A stretch of DNA of 40,668 bases from an uncultured SAR86 cluster bacterium (GTDB lineage Bacteria > Pseudomonadota > Gammaproteobacteria > Magnimaribacterales > D2472), in the NCBI GenBank assembly GCA_902623685.1, contig CACNUQ010000010.1, positions 1-40,668 of the forward strand. Direction: 5' to 3'. Position numbers and translations under genes: made by a program. Position 1 is the stretch's first letter; each line of letters opens with the position of its first letter. The notes beneath the pieces are model-generated. The model ran no database searches. It worked only from the letters and a program-made list of their open reading frames with translations, and was not told where the DNA came from. Below are positions 16,479-25,060 of this stretch, one piece after another.

Positions 16479-17249
16479 TTACCAAATTTTCCAAGGAGCC
16501 TCACCTTTTTCATACAGATCATTTAAAAGTTTCTTTTCTGCCAAAGTATCCATTGGCTGCCAAAAACCTGGATGTTTATAAACAGCCAATTGTTTCTCTT
16601 TAGTGATTTTTTTTATAGGTTCCTCTTCCCATGAGATCATATCTCCATCTATGTACTTAAGAACTTCGGGTTCCAAAACAAAAAAACCACCATTAATCCA
16701 AGTTGAACCATTTTCGGGTTTTTCATTAAATTGCATTACAGAATCCCCATTAATAGATAAAACTCCAAATCTTCCTGGGGGGCTTACCGCAGTAACAGTG
16801 GCAAGCTTATTATTTTTTTTATGAAGTTTAATTAATTTATTTATATCAATATTTCCTACACCATCACCATATGTAAATAAAAACGTTTCATCTGGATTTA
16901 GATATTTTTTAACTCGTTTTAATCTTCCTCCAGTAAGGGTTAAATCACCAGTGTCCACGCAGGTAACTTTCCAGTTCTCTGTATTCATTTTCATGATATT
17001 TGTTTTATCGGAAGATAAATCAAACTCAACATCAGCATGTTTCAAGTTATAGTTTTGAAAATATTCTTTGATGTGAAATCCTTTATAGCCACAACAGATA
17101 ATAAATTCATTAAAACCAAAAGAAGAAAAAATCTTCATTATGTGCCACAAAATTGGTTTTCCTCCTATTTCAACCATTGGTTTGGGTTTATCATAAGTTT
17201 CTTCTGAAAGCCTTGTACCAAGTCCTCCGGCTAAAATAACTACTTTCAT
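16479..17249 (-). CDS. rfbF: Glucose-1-phosphate cytidylyltransferase
   Basis: Makes CDP-glucose from CTP and glucose 1-phosphate, the first step of CDP-deoxysugar synthesis. 256 aa, normal length. Motifs are VVILAGGLGTRLSEET and KPKPMVEIGGKPILWHIM (nucleotidyltransferase signature), TYGDGVGNID (metal-binding Asp), GGFFVLEP and HPGFWQPMDT. It has its own likely promoter at 17286-17314. The next pathway gene, rfbG, is about 5.7 kb away on the other strand (22946), so the CDP module is broken up. Confidence 0.95.
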   Translation of the reverse strand: MKVVILAGGLGTRLSEETYDKPKPMVEIGGKPILWHIMKIFSSFGFNEFIICCGYKGFHIKEYFQNYNLKHADVEFDLSSDKTNIMKMNTENWKVTCVDTGDLTLTGGRLKRVKKYLNPDETFLFTYGDGVGNIDINKLIKLHKKNNKLATVTAVSPPGRFGVLSINGDSVMQFNEKPENGSTWINGGFFVLEPEVLKYIDGDMISWEEEPIKKITKEKQLAVYKHPGFWQPMDTLAEKKLLNDLYEKGEAPWKIW

Positions 17250-17285
17250 TTTGAATATTTAGAGTTTTAAATGATTATTTATTAA

Positions 17286-17314
17286 ATTATATATATTTTT
17301 AATAGCTTTGATAA
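17286..17314 (-). promoter_or_regulatory. Sigma-70-like promoter for rfbF
   Basis: Reading the minus strand, TTATCA (17309-17314) and a perfect TATAAT (17286-17291) are separated by 17 nt. A start about 8 nt past the -10 box gives a leader near 30 nt to the rfbF ATG at 17249. It lies in the 92-nt gap after the upstream SDR gene. Seen by eye only. Confidence 0.45.
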
Positions 17315-17341
17315 TCTTTATTTAGGGGATGAATATTGAAA

Positions 17342-18334
17342 CTATATCCGATCTTTTAGCTGTTTAGCTGTTTCATTTATTGAATCCAAAGCATTCATCT
17401 GTTTCCATTTAAATAAATTTTTTGCTTTTGTATTAGAAATTAATCTTTTCTTTCCTACCATTCTACTATCTACGAATGAACCTTTATTAGTCAGTAGGAA
17501 CTTTATAATAAAGTTAGGCCATGAAAATCTAGGCAGGTTTTGAAACCCCTTTTTTCTTAACAGATCTACTATTTCTTTTACCCAAAGCGTTCTTTCGCAA
17601 AGTATTACTCGTTCTCCATTCATGCAATCCATTTCTAGAGCTTCAATGTGTGCTCTTGCAACGTCTCTTACGTCTGTCCATCCAATATTTAAATTAACAA
17701 TTCCTTTTGTGGTTCCATTAATAAGTTTAAGAATAAATTGATTTGAAGTACCAATGTCATCAGTAAGAGTAGGCCCGCTAACCGCAGAGGGTATAATAAC
17801 TGATAAATTCATTCTATTTTTTTCTGATAGTTCATCTATAAAATTCCAAGCTGTTAATTCAGCGGCAATTTTACTTTTTGTATATTGATCAATTCTTTTA
17901 TCATTGATATTTGCCCAGTCTGTTTCGTCAAATTTCTTTTCACTATCACTGCATCCAGTCACCGCTGCTAACGATGAAGTCATAACAATTTTTTTAACAT
18001 TTGATTGAGATGCAGCCCACAAGACTCTTTTAGTTCCATCAACTGCTATTTTAACTATGTCCTCTTTTTCAGGATTATAATTTGGAGAAGCTACATGCAA
18101 TACGTAATCGCAACCCTGCATTGCCTCTAACCAACCATCATCACTAAGTAAGTCAGTCTCTACTAATTCTAAGTTTTTAATATCTAAATTATATTTTTCA
18201 ATTGCTTGAGTAACTTCAGGCTCTCTGATCTTAGACCTAATGGTTCCTCTAACAAAGTAACCTCTTTCTAGGAGTTGTTTTATACAATGTAATCCTATAA
18301 ATCCTGTTGCCCCTGTTACCAATACTCTTATCAT
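17342..18334 (-). CDS. Dihydroflavonol-reductase-like SDR oxidoreductase
   Basis: Extended SDR of 330 aa resembling dihydroflavonol-4-reductase/ketoreductase proteins rather than nucleotide-sugar epimerases. It has VLVTGATGFIGLHCIKQLLE (NAD(P)-binding), YVLHVASPNYN, the Ser strand MTSSLAAVTG, the catalytic YTKSK and WTDVRDVARAHIEALE. The DFR subfamily commonly reduces ketones or aldehydes with NADPH. The neighbours are rfbF (same strand, 92 nt downstream) and the divergent PQQ quinoprotein. A role as the missing 4-ketoreductase of the CDP pathway is possible but unsupported by motif; it could be unrelated to polysaccharide. Confidence 0.8.
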   Translation of the reverse strand: MIRVLVTGATGFIGLHCIKQLLERGYFVRGTIRSKIREPEVTQAIEKYNLDIKNLELVETDLLSDDGWLEAMQGCDYVLHVASPNYNPEKEDIVKIAVDGTKRVLWAASQSNVKKIVMTSSLAAVTGCSDSEKKFDETDWANINDKRIDQYTKSKIAAELTAWNFIDELSEKNRMNLSVIIPSAVSGPTLTDDIGTSNQFILKLINGTTKGIVNLNIGWTDVRDVARAHIEALEMDCMNGERVILCERTLWVKEIVDLLRKKGFQNLPRFSWPNFIIKFLLTNKGSFVDSRMVGKKRLISNTKAKNLFKWKQMNALDSINETAKQLKDRI

Positions 18335-18378
18335 ATGGCATCATGATACCTTACATGGGAAATAATTATTACACCCCA

Positions 18379-18384
18379 TATAAT
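18379..18384 (+). promoter_or_regulatory. Possible -10 box for the PQQ quinoprotein gene
   Basis: Perfect TATAAT in the 83-nt divergent gap, 33 nt before the ATG at 18418. The -35 is weak: TGGGAA at 18356-18361 would give 22-nt spacing minus the box, and TTACAT at 18351 is spaced 22 nt. Position fits a short leader, but support is thin. Confidence 0.3.
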
Positions 18385-18417
18385 AGATTTTAAAATTAGA
18401 ATTTTTTACAGCTACCA

Positions 18418-20532
18418 ATGAACATTTTTCGCATATTAATTTTCAATCTGCTGCTAATACAGATTGGTAAAATTGAGAGTAGTGAAACTATCGATGGCTG
18501 GAATCACAGCTCAGGAAATATTCAGTCGCATAGATTTACGCATTTAAAACAGATTTCAAAATTGAATATTAAAAATCTTAAACCTGCATGGATTCATCAT
18601 TCCGGTGAAATAGAGCCTACCGAAACTGTGCAAACCTCTCCTATATTTGTTGATGGAAAAGTGATCTCGGTCACCCTTAAAGGAAATGTTTATGCAGTCA
18701 ATCCAGGTGACGGTAAACTTTTATGGAAGACATATATAGGTCAGCCTGCAGGAAGAAGGGGGCTATCATCATATATGCATAAAAGTCCTAAATTATTCGT
18801 TCCAAACGGGGAGGGAATTGTTGAAATAGATTCAAGCTCAGGAAAAATACTCCACCGATACTTGAGTGGCGCCTCATTGGTTGCACCAATTATATATAAG
18901 GACAAAATTATAATTGCTACAGTTGATAATGGTATAAAGGCATATAACATCAATACCAAAGATCAAATTTGGCATGTAAATCTAGAAAAGAATAATGTAA
19001 TTCCTAGAATATGGTCAGGATTTTCTATTGAACCTGCACTTGGATTAGGTTATGCAGTTACTGGAAGCTCTGATGGATTAACTGGTTTCAATAGAGGAGA
19101 TTCAGATAATTCAGTTAGTATTATTGCTATAGATTTAGATGAGGGAAAAATTGCTTGGTCTTTTCAACATATTCATCATGATGTGTGGGATTTAGACTTG
19201 ATTGGAAATCCTATTATTTTTAATCTCATTGGAAATAAAAAGGCTGATTTTGTTGTAACTATTTTGTCTAAAGCTGGAGATATTCTTGTTTTAAATGCAA
19301 AAAATGGAGAGCCCTTTTTTGAGGATTCATTCGTAAATGTTTCTGTGCAACAATCAACCCTGAAAGGTGAGAAATTATCAAAATTTCAAAAGATCTATTA
19401 TCTTCCAGAGCCTTACTCAAATACAATTATTGATCCAAAAAATGACTTTGATCATCTTGATAAAATAAATAGTAGATATGTAAATACAAAGCTTAGAAAT
19501 GCTAAGTATGGTTTTTTTATTCCTCCATCAGTTGACTATGATGTAGCAATGTTCGGTCTTCATGGAGGAGCAAATTGGTTTGGAGGTTCCTTAGATTTAA
19601 GCTCTGATGAGCCCGAAATTATAATACCTTATAACAGAGACCCATGGATATTAAGGGCTTACTATCAAGATAAGATCCATTATTTTTTGATAAGAATCAT
19701 TAAAAAAATTCAGAATTATTTCAATCCACCTAATCAAGCTTATTTATCTCCTTGGGTTGAAATGAAATCAAAACAATCTCAACTTGCAGATAAAATTTAT
19801 TCTTATTTGCCCTTGACACCAAATAATGAAAAATATGTTACAGATTGCTCATCTTGTCATGGAATTGCAAGGCAAGGAGTTTATCAGGATGAAGCAGAAG
19901 GAGACCTACTATATCCTCCGTTGGTTGGATTAACTTTTACAGAGAAATTCAAGAAAGTAAATAATGTGTCAAGCCTAACTTCTTTACATAATGAATTTAA
20001 TATTTCTTTGAACATATCAAGTGAAGAATATTCAAAAATGTTAGATGAATTTAGAAAATACGATGAAAGGCTTAAAGCATTTAATATGCTTGGATATTCT
20101 TCTTTTTGGCAGCTTTTATTAGATAAAGATGGATATCCAGCAACAAAGCCTCCTTGGGGAATGATTGCCAAATCAAACCTTATTAGTGGTGATATTGTAT
20201 GGAAAAAGACTTTTGGGAAAAGGATAGATAATAATGGAAGATTAATTTCAATGGGCGATAAGAATTTTGGTGGAGTTATGACCACAGCCTCTAAGATAAT
20301 ATTTGCAACTGGAACTCCAGATAAAAATATTTACGCTTTTGATGCTGAATCTGGTAAAGAAATTTGGAATTATGAACTTCCATATGCGGGATCTGCTCCA
20401 CCAATGTCATATCAGCACAATGGTTGTCAATTTATAGCTATTCAGGCAACTGGTGGAAAGTATGTAGGATATGAAAAAAACAAAGGAGATGTATTGGTAT
20501 CATTTGCATTAGAGGAATGCTTACAAAATTAA
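18418..20532 (+). CDS. PQQ-dependent dehydrogenase with internal cytochrome c domain
   Basis: Exported quinoprotein of 704 aa, related to the membrane glucose/quinate dehydrogenase group, oxidising an alcohol or sugar in the periplasm. A hydrophobic N-terminal signal (FRILIFNLLLIQIG) precedes an eight-bladed PQQ propeller with tryptophan-docking repeats (GKLLWKTYIG, GKIAWSFQ, GDIVWKKTFG, GKEIWNYELP). QHIHHDVWDLD at 250-260 and GANWFGGSLD at 385-394 match the active-site blades. A haem c site CSSCH lies at 477-481, inside the propeller sequence: blades resume with PPWGMIAKSN near residue 584. Electrons could thus pass from PQQ to haem within one chain. Substrate unknown; no PQQ biosynthesis genes are in the window. 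Confidence 0.88.
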   Translation: MNIFRILIFNLLLIQIGKIESSETIDGWNHSSGNIQSHRFTHLKQISKLNIKNLKPAWIHHSGEIEPTETVQTSPIFVDGKVISVTLKGNVYAVNPGDGKLLWKTYIGQPAGRRGLSSYMHKSPKLFVPNGEGIVEIDSSSGKILHRYLSGASLVAPIIYKDKIIIATVDNGIKAYNINTKDQIWHVNLEKNNVIPRIWSGFSIEPALGLGYAVTGSSDGLTGFNRGDSDNSVSIIAIDLDEGKIAWSFQHIHHDVWDLDLIGNPIIFNLIGNKKADFVVTILSKAGDILVLNAKNGEPFFEDSFVNVSVQQSTLKGEKLSKFQKIYYLPEPYSNTIIDPKNDFDHLDKINSRYVNTKLRNAKYGFFIPPSVDYDVAMFGLHGGANWFGGSLDLSSDEPEIIIPYNRDPWILRAYYQDKIHYFLIRIIKKIQNYFNPPNQAYLSPWVEMKSKQSQLADKIYSYLPLTPNNEKYVTDCSSCHGIARQGVYQDEAEGDLLYPPLVGLTFTEKFKKVNNVSSLTSLHNEFNISLNISSEEYSKMLDEFRKYDERLKAFNMLGYSSFWQLLLDKDGYPATKPPWGMIAKSNLISGDIVWKKTFGKRIDNNGRLISMGDKNFGGVMTTASKIIFATGTPDKNIYAFDAESGKEIWNYELPYAGSAPPMSYQHNGCQFIAIQATGGKYVGYEKNKGDVLVSFALEECLQN

Positions 20533-20593
20533 TTTTTGTTTAAATGATTTGTTCCTTGATTTCCAATATTTAGCCAATATATTTTAGATAAAT

Positions 20594-20602
20594 TGTTATA
20601 AT
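20594..20602 (+). promoter_or_regulatory. Extended -10 promoter for the RfbH-like gene
   Basis: TGTTATAAT is a full extended -10 element (TG-N-TATAAT), 24 nt before the ATG at 20626. No good -35 is seen, which extended -10 promoters can do without. A Shine-Dalgarno AAAGGAA (20614-20620) follows, 5 nt before the start codon. This may start the transcript of the 20626-31293 run. Confidence 0.5.
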
Positions 20603-20625
20603 TATTCTCAAAAAAAGGAAGCATT

Positions 20626-21834
20626 ATGTCCAATTACATTAGAGTGCCATACGGAAGCTCTGTACATGGAGAAGAAGAAATTCAGGCAGTTGTAGATGTT
20701 CTGAATACATCTACTCAAATGTCAGTGAAAGTTCAAGAATTCGAGGAAAAGATTGCAGATTTGTTCAGTCATAAACATGGAATAATGACTAATTCTGGTT
20801 CCTCTGCATTATATTTATTAATTGAATCTCTGAAACTGCCCGAAGGGAGCGAAGTGATTACACCTGCTTTAACATTTTCAACCACGGTCGGTTGCTTAGT
20901 TAAGAATAATTTAAAGCCACATTTTGTTGACGTTGGATATGACACATTTTGTGCTGATTTTGAGAAGATTAAATCGGCAATAAATCCAAATACCTCGGCA
21001 ATACTAGCTCCTGACTTAATGGGTAATGTTTGTGAGTGGGATAAAATATATGCTATTGCTAAAGAACATGAAATAAAAGTTATTATTGATTCAGCTGATA
21101 CGCTCGGAGCAACTCTTGATGGAGAACCAACAGGAAAGTATGCAGATGCTGCAATTACCAGTTTTTATGGGTCTCATGTAATTAACGGCGCTGGCAATGG
21201 AGGCATGCTAATTACATCTGATGATTTTGTAATGGAAAAATCTAAATTACTTAGATCTTGGGGGAGATCGTCATCTCTTTTTAGTGATAATGAAGCAATT
21301 GAAAACAGATTTAATGTAAATTTAAATGGCTACAAGTACGATGCTAAATTTGTTTTTGAGCAGATTGGCTATCAATTAGAGCCATCTGAAATGAGCGCAG
21401 CATTTGCCTTAGTTCAATTGAAAAAATTAAAGGATAATATTAAAAGTAGAGTCAATAATTTTGATGCAAATACTAATTTTTTTTCAAATGAAAAATATAG
21501 GGATTTTTTTATTTTGCCTAATCAAAACCCAAGATCATACAGCGGATGGCTAGCATATCCGATGATAGTTAAGGAGGATGCTCCCTTCACAAGAACAGAT
21601 ATGCAGATCTTTCTTGAAGAAAGGAACATCCAAACAAGAGTAATTTTTACTGGAAATATTTTAAGGCAACCAGGTTTTCAAAAAATAGACTGCGTCGGCT
21701 CACCTGATGATTTTGTTAATGCAGATAATGCAATGAGGGGAGGAATTTTATTAGCAGTACATCATGGATTGACCGAGGAAATGCAAGAACATTTCTTCAA
21801 TTCCTCAGCTCAATTTTTAGATTCTTATTGTTGA
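20626..21834 (+). CDS. rfbH: RfbH/ColD-like PLP-dependent sugar 3-dehydrase (His in place of Lys)
   Basis: Member of the DegT/StrS aminotransferase fold, 402 aa. NSGSSALYLLIE is the PMP phosphate-binding region and Asp155 (VIIDSADTLGA) should pair with the pyridine N. The segment normally holding the Schiff-base Lys reads SFYGSHVINGAGNGG, with His184 in its place, as in the 3-dehydrases RfbH (E1) and ColD. RfbH proteins have four Cys for a [2Fe-2S] cluster just after WGR; here that stretch is SWGRSSSLFSDNEAIENRF with no Cys. No E3 reductase gene is in the window. It probably removes the C3 hydroxyl from CDP-4-keto-6-deoxyglucose made by RfbF/RfbG, perhaps by the PMP-only ColD mechanism. The symbol is by pathway analogy. 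Confidence 0.75.
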   Translation: MSNYIRVPYGSSVHGEEEIQAVVDVLNTSTQMSVKVQEFEEKIADLFSHKHGIMTNSGSSALYLLIESLKLPEGSEVITPALTFSTTVGCLVKNNLKPHFVDVGYDTFCADFEKIKSAINPNTSAILAPDLMGNVCEWDKIYAIAKEHEIKVIIDSADTLGATLDGEPTGKYADAAITSFYGSHVINGAGNGGMLITSDDFVMEKSKLLRSWGRSSSLFSDNEAIENRFNVNLNGYKYDAKFVFEQIGYQLEPSEMSAAFALVQLKKLKDNIKSRVNNFDANTNFFSNEKYRDFFILPNQNPRSYSGWLAYPMIVKEDAPFTRTDMQIFLEERNIQTRVIFTGNILRQPGFQKIDCVGSPDDFVNADNAMRGGILLAVHHGLTEEMQEHFFNSSAQFLDSYC

Positions 21835-21873
21835 TTTATTCTTTTTTTCTTTTCTTTTACTTAGGATATTTAA

Positions 21874-22953
21874 ATGAATAGTAAAAACTATGATCACTTA
21901 ATATCTATTTGTATTCCCACTTTCTCAAGACAATCTTTTTTAAAAAACATTCTCACACAATTAATCGAATTAGTTGAAATTTATGACTTAAATATTGAAG
22001 TATGTGTCTCTGATAATTGCTCAACTGATAATACTTGGGAATTTTTAAAAGAGATCTCTGAAAATAGAAACTATATAAAACTTAAGTCTCATGACAGAAA
22101 TATAGGAGGAAATAGAAATCTTATAGATATAACCTCAATGGCTACTTCAAATTGGATCCTGGTCATTGGAGATGACGATATGATAATTAGAGAAGGGCTT
22201 ATTAAGCTAATAGAATTTTTACCTAATTTAGAACAATTTGATTATGTATTACTTAATACTAAGTTGGATGATGAGACAAATTTGTTAAATTTAAGAAATG
22301 GACCCCAAGATATTTCTTCTCTAAAAAGAAGCCTTGTAAGATCTATCAATGAGTATGGCTTTTGCGGTTCACATCTTATGACTAGTGATGTTGCAAAGGA
22401 AATGAGGATCAGAAATTATGAAGATCTTAGAACTTGGCCAAGTTTTGGAACATTCATCTACAGTACATTTCATTTAGATAAGAAAATTTATTTTTTTGAA
22501 ACCCCTGTTGTCTGGCAAGATGCTAATGGCCAAGCAATGACTTGGCAGCCAAATCATTGGTTGAGGCTAATGGTGAGAATGCTGAATGTTTTTTTAATAA
22601 ATTTGAACAACTACTCAGATGATTCTTTCAGAACAAATGTAATAAAGAATAATATTTCATCTACTCTTTTTTTTAAAAGTTTTTATAGATCATTAATATA
22701 TTTAAAAAAAGATACACTTGATACTCTTAAAAGTGAAGAGTATAAAAATTTAATAAGTGTGTTGCCTTGGTATACAAAAATAAGAAATATTATTCTGATA
22801 TCTTTTATAAGAATGATTCCAAATCAGCTAACTTTATTTATTATAAAGAGAATTTTGAATAAAAATGTTAATGATTATGTTTATACTGGAAATTTAGATG
22901 AGAAAGATGGAATAAGTCAAGATCCAGATATATTGACTAAAAGCAATGAATAA
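21874..22953 (+). CDS. Family 2 glycosyltransferase
   Basis: Cytoplasmic or membrane-associated GT-A glycosyltransferase of 359 aa. The N terminus ISICIPTFSR with CVSDNCSTDNTW gives the nucleotide-binding half and VIGDDDM the metal-binding acidic triad. The overall style recalls abequosyltransferase-like GT2 enzymes of O-antigen loci. It sits between the RfbH-like gene and rfbG and overlaps rfbG by 8 nt, so transfer of the CDP-linked deoxysugar is a fair guess, not a demonstrated specificity. The C-terminal 80 residues are basic and hydrophobic. A TAGGAT sequence at 21862 can serve as ribosome binding site. Confidence 0.85.
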   Translation: MNSKNYDHLISICIPTFSRQSFLKNILTQLIELVEIYDLNIEVCVSDNCSTDNTWEFLKEISENRNYIKLKSHDRNIGGNRNLIDITSMATSNWILVIGDDDMIIREGLIKLIEFLPNLEQFDYVLLNTKLDDETNLLNLRNGPQDISSLKRSLVRSINEYGFCGSHLMTSDVAKEMRIRNYEDLRTWPSFGTFIYSTFHLDKKIYFFETPVVWQDANGQAMTWQPNHWLRLMVRMLNVFLINLNNYSDDSFRTNVIKNNISSTLFFKSFYRSLIYLKKDTLDTLKSEEYKNLISVLPWYTKIRNIILISFIRMIPNQLTLFIIKRILNKNVNDYVYTGNLDEKDGISQDPDILTKSNE

Positions 22954-24007
22954 AGAATTTTGGAAAGATAAAAAGGTTTTAATTACTGGCCATAGTGGAT
23001 TTAAGGGAGCATGGCTCTCAATGATACTTAATGCTATGGGGGCAGAGGTATTAGGCATATCAAAAGAGTCATTGAATAATAATTCAGAGCTCTATTCAGC
23101 TTTAGGTATTAATAAATTATATGAATCTCATGATGAAGATATTCGCAACCTTTCAGGCATAAAGAAAATTCTTAATGATTTCAGACCAGAATTTGTCTTT
23201 CATCTTGCTGCACAACCATTAGTAAGAAAATCCTATTTGCTTCCATCTGAGACTTTTGAAATAAATGTTATAGGTACAATGAATGTTTTAGAGGCTATCC
23301 GAGAGGTTGATTCAGTTAGATCCTCTCTCATGATCACTACAGATAAATGTTACGACAACAAAGAGTGGATATGGGGATATCGTGAAAATGATGCAATGGG
23401 TGGGCATGATCCCTATAGTAGTAGTAAAGGTTGCGCCGAATTATTAATCCAATCATATCAAAAATCATTTTTTAACAATGACTCTGTTTCAGCGCTCTCT
23501 TCTGTAAGGGCGGGTAATGTAATAGGTGGAGGCGATTTATCTGAAGATAGATTGATACCTGATATAGTGAGAGCAATTAAAAATAAATCAAAAGTCTTGA
23601 TACGTAACCCCCAAGCCACAAGACCATGGCAGCACGTTTTTGAACCATTGAGCGGATATTTGATTGTTGCTGAGGATCTTTTTCATAATGGGCATAAAAA
23701 TAATTCATCATGGAATTTTGGTCCTTACATTACTGATATCAGAACTGTAGATGCTATTACAAAGCTGTTTTGTAAATTTTGGGGAAATTTAGATATAGTT
23801 GAATATGATAAATCTTCTCAGGTTCACGAAGCTAATTTATTAAGTTTGGACATTAGTAAAGCCTATCATGATTTAAAATGGAGACCTAAATGGTCATTAG
23901 ATGAATCAATGCCTCATATCGTTGATTGGTACAAGGAGTATATTTCTGGGGGAGATCTTCTGAGCTTAAGTAAACAGCAGATCGAGTTATTCTTTTTTAA
24001 AGATTAG
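22946..24007 (+). CDS. rfbG: CDP-glucose 4,6-dehydratase
   Basis: Converts CDP-glucose to CDP-4-keto-6-deoxyglucose with tightly bound NAD+. 353 aa, normal length. It has VLITGHSGFKGAWLSMIL (Rossmann), FHLAAQPLVRKSY, TTDKCYDNKEW with the catalytic Thr-Asp-Lys typical of this subfamily, and DPYSSSKG with the catalytic Tyr and Lys. RPWQHVFEPLSGYL is the C-terminal CDP-sugar motif. It works with rfbF at 16479 and the RfbH-like enzyme at 20626. The start overlaps the upstream glycosyltransferase. Confidence 0.95.
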   Translation: MNKEFWKDKKVLITGHSGFKGAWLSMILNAMGAEVLGISKESLNNNSELYSALGINKLYESHDEDIRNLSGIKKILNDFRPEFVFHLAAQPLVRKSYLLPSETFEINVIGTMNVLEAIREVDSVRSSLMITTDKCYDNKEWIWGYRENDAMGGHDPYSSSKGCAELLIQSYQKSFFNNDSVSALSSVRAGNVIGGGDLSEDRLIPDIVRAIKNKSKVLIRNPQATRPWQHVFEPLSGYLIVAEDLFHNGHKNNSSWNFGPYITDIRTVDAITKLFCKFWGNLDIVEYDKSSQVHEANLLSLDISKAYHDLKWRPKWSLDESMPHIVDWYKEYISGGDLLSLSKQQIELFFFKD

Positions 24008-24055
24008 AGGATCTTTAGAATTAAAAATATAAAAGTTTAAATATTTATCGTCTAA

Positions 24056-25042
24056 ATGTTCAATCCAAAAGTTAGTGTAATTATTATGTCTTACAATCAG
24101 GATGAGTATATCGATTCTGCAATTAAGAGCGTCATCAATCAGACTTATAAAAACCTAGAAATTATAATAAGTGATAACGGTTCAACAGATAAATCAAAAG
24201 AAATCATTGAAAATCATGCTAATAGAGATTCAAGGATAATTTATTTAGATTATCCAGAAAACAATAAAATTACTGTAAGGCAGAATAAAGCGGCTCAAGT
24301 TTCAACAGGAGATTACATAAGTTTGCTGTATGGGGATGATTACTATCTTGAAGAAAAAATATATTCACAGGTTAAAATCTTCGAAAACCTCTCTTCTGAT
24401 TGGGGTGTGGTGCACGGGCCTGGGTTTCGAGAGGATGTAGATACATCAAATAGAGTATTTTCACCTGTTACCAAGGCACATGGAGAATCTTTTCTTAATT
24501 TATTGGAAAATTTTACCGATGGATTTATTAATCCAATATCTCCATTGGTTTCAAGAGAATGTTATTTATCAAACAAGTCATTCGAGGAACTTTTCACAGA
24601 AGGTGAAGGGGTCTTTTTTAGATTCGCATTGAGATATAAGTTTTTCTATCTTGATGAGCCTCTTGTTGTAATGAGGGAGCATAAAACAAATATGGGTAAA
24701 GCAATCATTAAGAATGGAGATGTTCATAGTTTCTGCATGAAAAAAATTGCTGAAGATCCTGATTTCCCAATTGAATTCATTAAACCACTAAAAAAACACG
24801 AATCTAATCATATGTTTGGTGTTGGTTTCGAATGCATAAGGGGGAACTTGAATGTTAAAAGAGGAGTAGAATTGATTAGGCAGTCCGCAAAAATTTATTT
24901 ACCAAATTTTTTTCGAGTAAAATTTTTATGTGTATATTTACTTTCTTTTTTTCCAATTATTATGATAAGAAAAATGATGATCTTCTTATCATATATTTTG
25001 AATTGGGATCATCAAAAATCTCTTGAAGATTACTATTCTTGA
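24056..25042 (+). CDS. Family 2 glycosyltransferase
   Basis: GT-A glycosyltransferase, 328 aa. KVSVIIMSYNQDEYIDSAIK and IIISDNGSTDKSKEII form the nucleotide-binding half, and LLYGDDYY is the DXD-like site. The last 60 residues include a hydrophobic segment (FLCVYLLSFFPIIMI) that may anchor the protein at the membrane. It follows rfbG by 48 nt and precedes the flippase, the normal company of O-antigen assembly enzymes. Donor and acceptor cannot be read from the sequence. Confidence 0.87.
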   Translation: MFNPKVSVIIMSYNQDEYIDSAIKSVINQTYKNLEIIISDNGSTDKSKEIIENHANRDSRIIYLDYPENNKITVRQNKAAQVSTGDYISLLYGDDYYLEEKIYSQVKIFENLSSDWGVVHGPGFREDVDTSNRVFSPVTKAHGESFLNLLENFTDGFINPISPLVSRECYLSNKSFEELFTEGEGVFFRFALRYKFFYLDEPLVVMREHKTNMGKAIIKNGDVHSFCMKKIAEDPDFPIEFIKPLKKHESNHMFGVGFECIRGNLNVKRGVELIRQSAKIYLPNFFRVKFLCVYLLSFFPIIMIRKMMIFLSYILNWDHQKSLEDYYS

Positions 25043-25048
25043 TAGTTC

Positions 25049-25055
25049 AAGGAGG
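25049..25055 (+). promoter_or_regulatory. Strong Shine-Dalgarno that sets the flippase start
   Basis: AAGGAGG, seven bases complementary to the 16S rRNA tail, ends 5 nt before ATT at 25061. Most genes here have weak or no such site, so this one stands out and argues against the GTG start 108 nt further down. Confidence 0.65.
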
Positions 25056-25060
25056 CCTCT

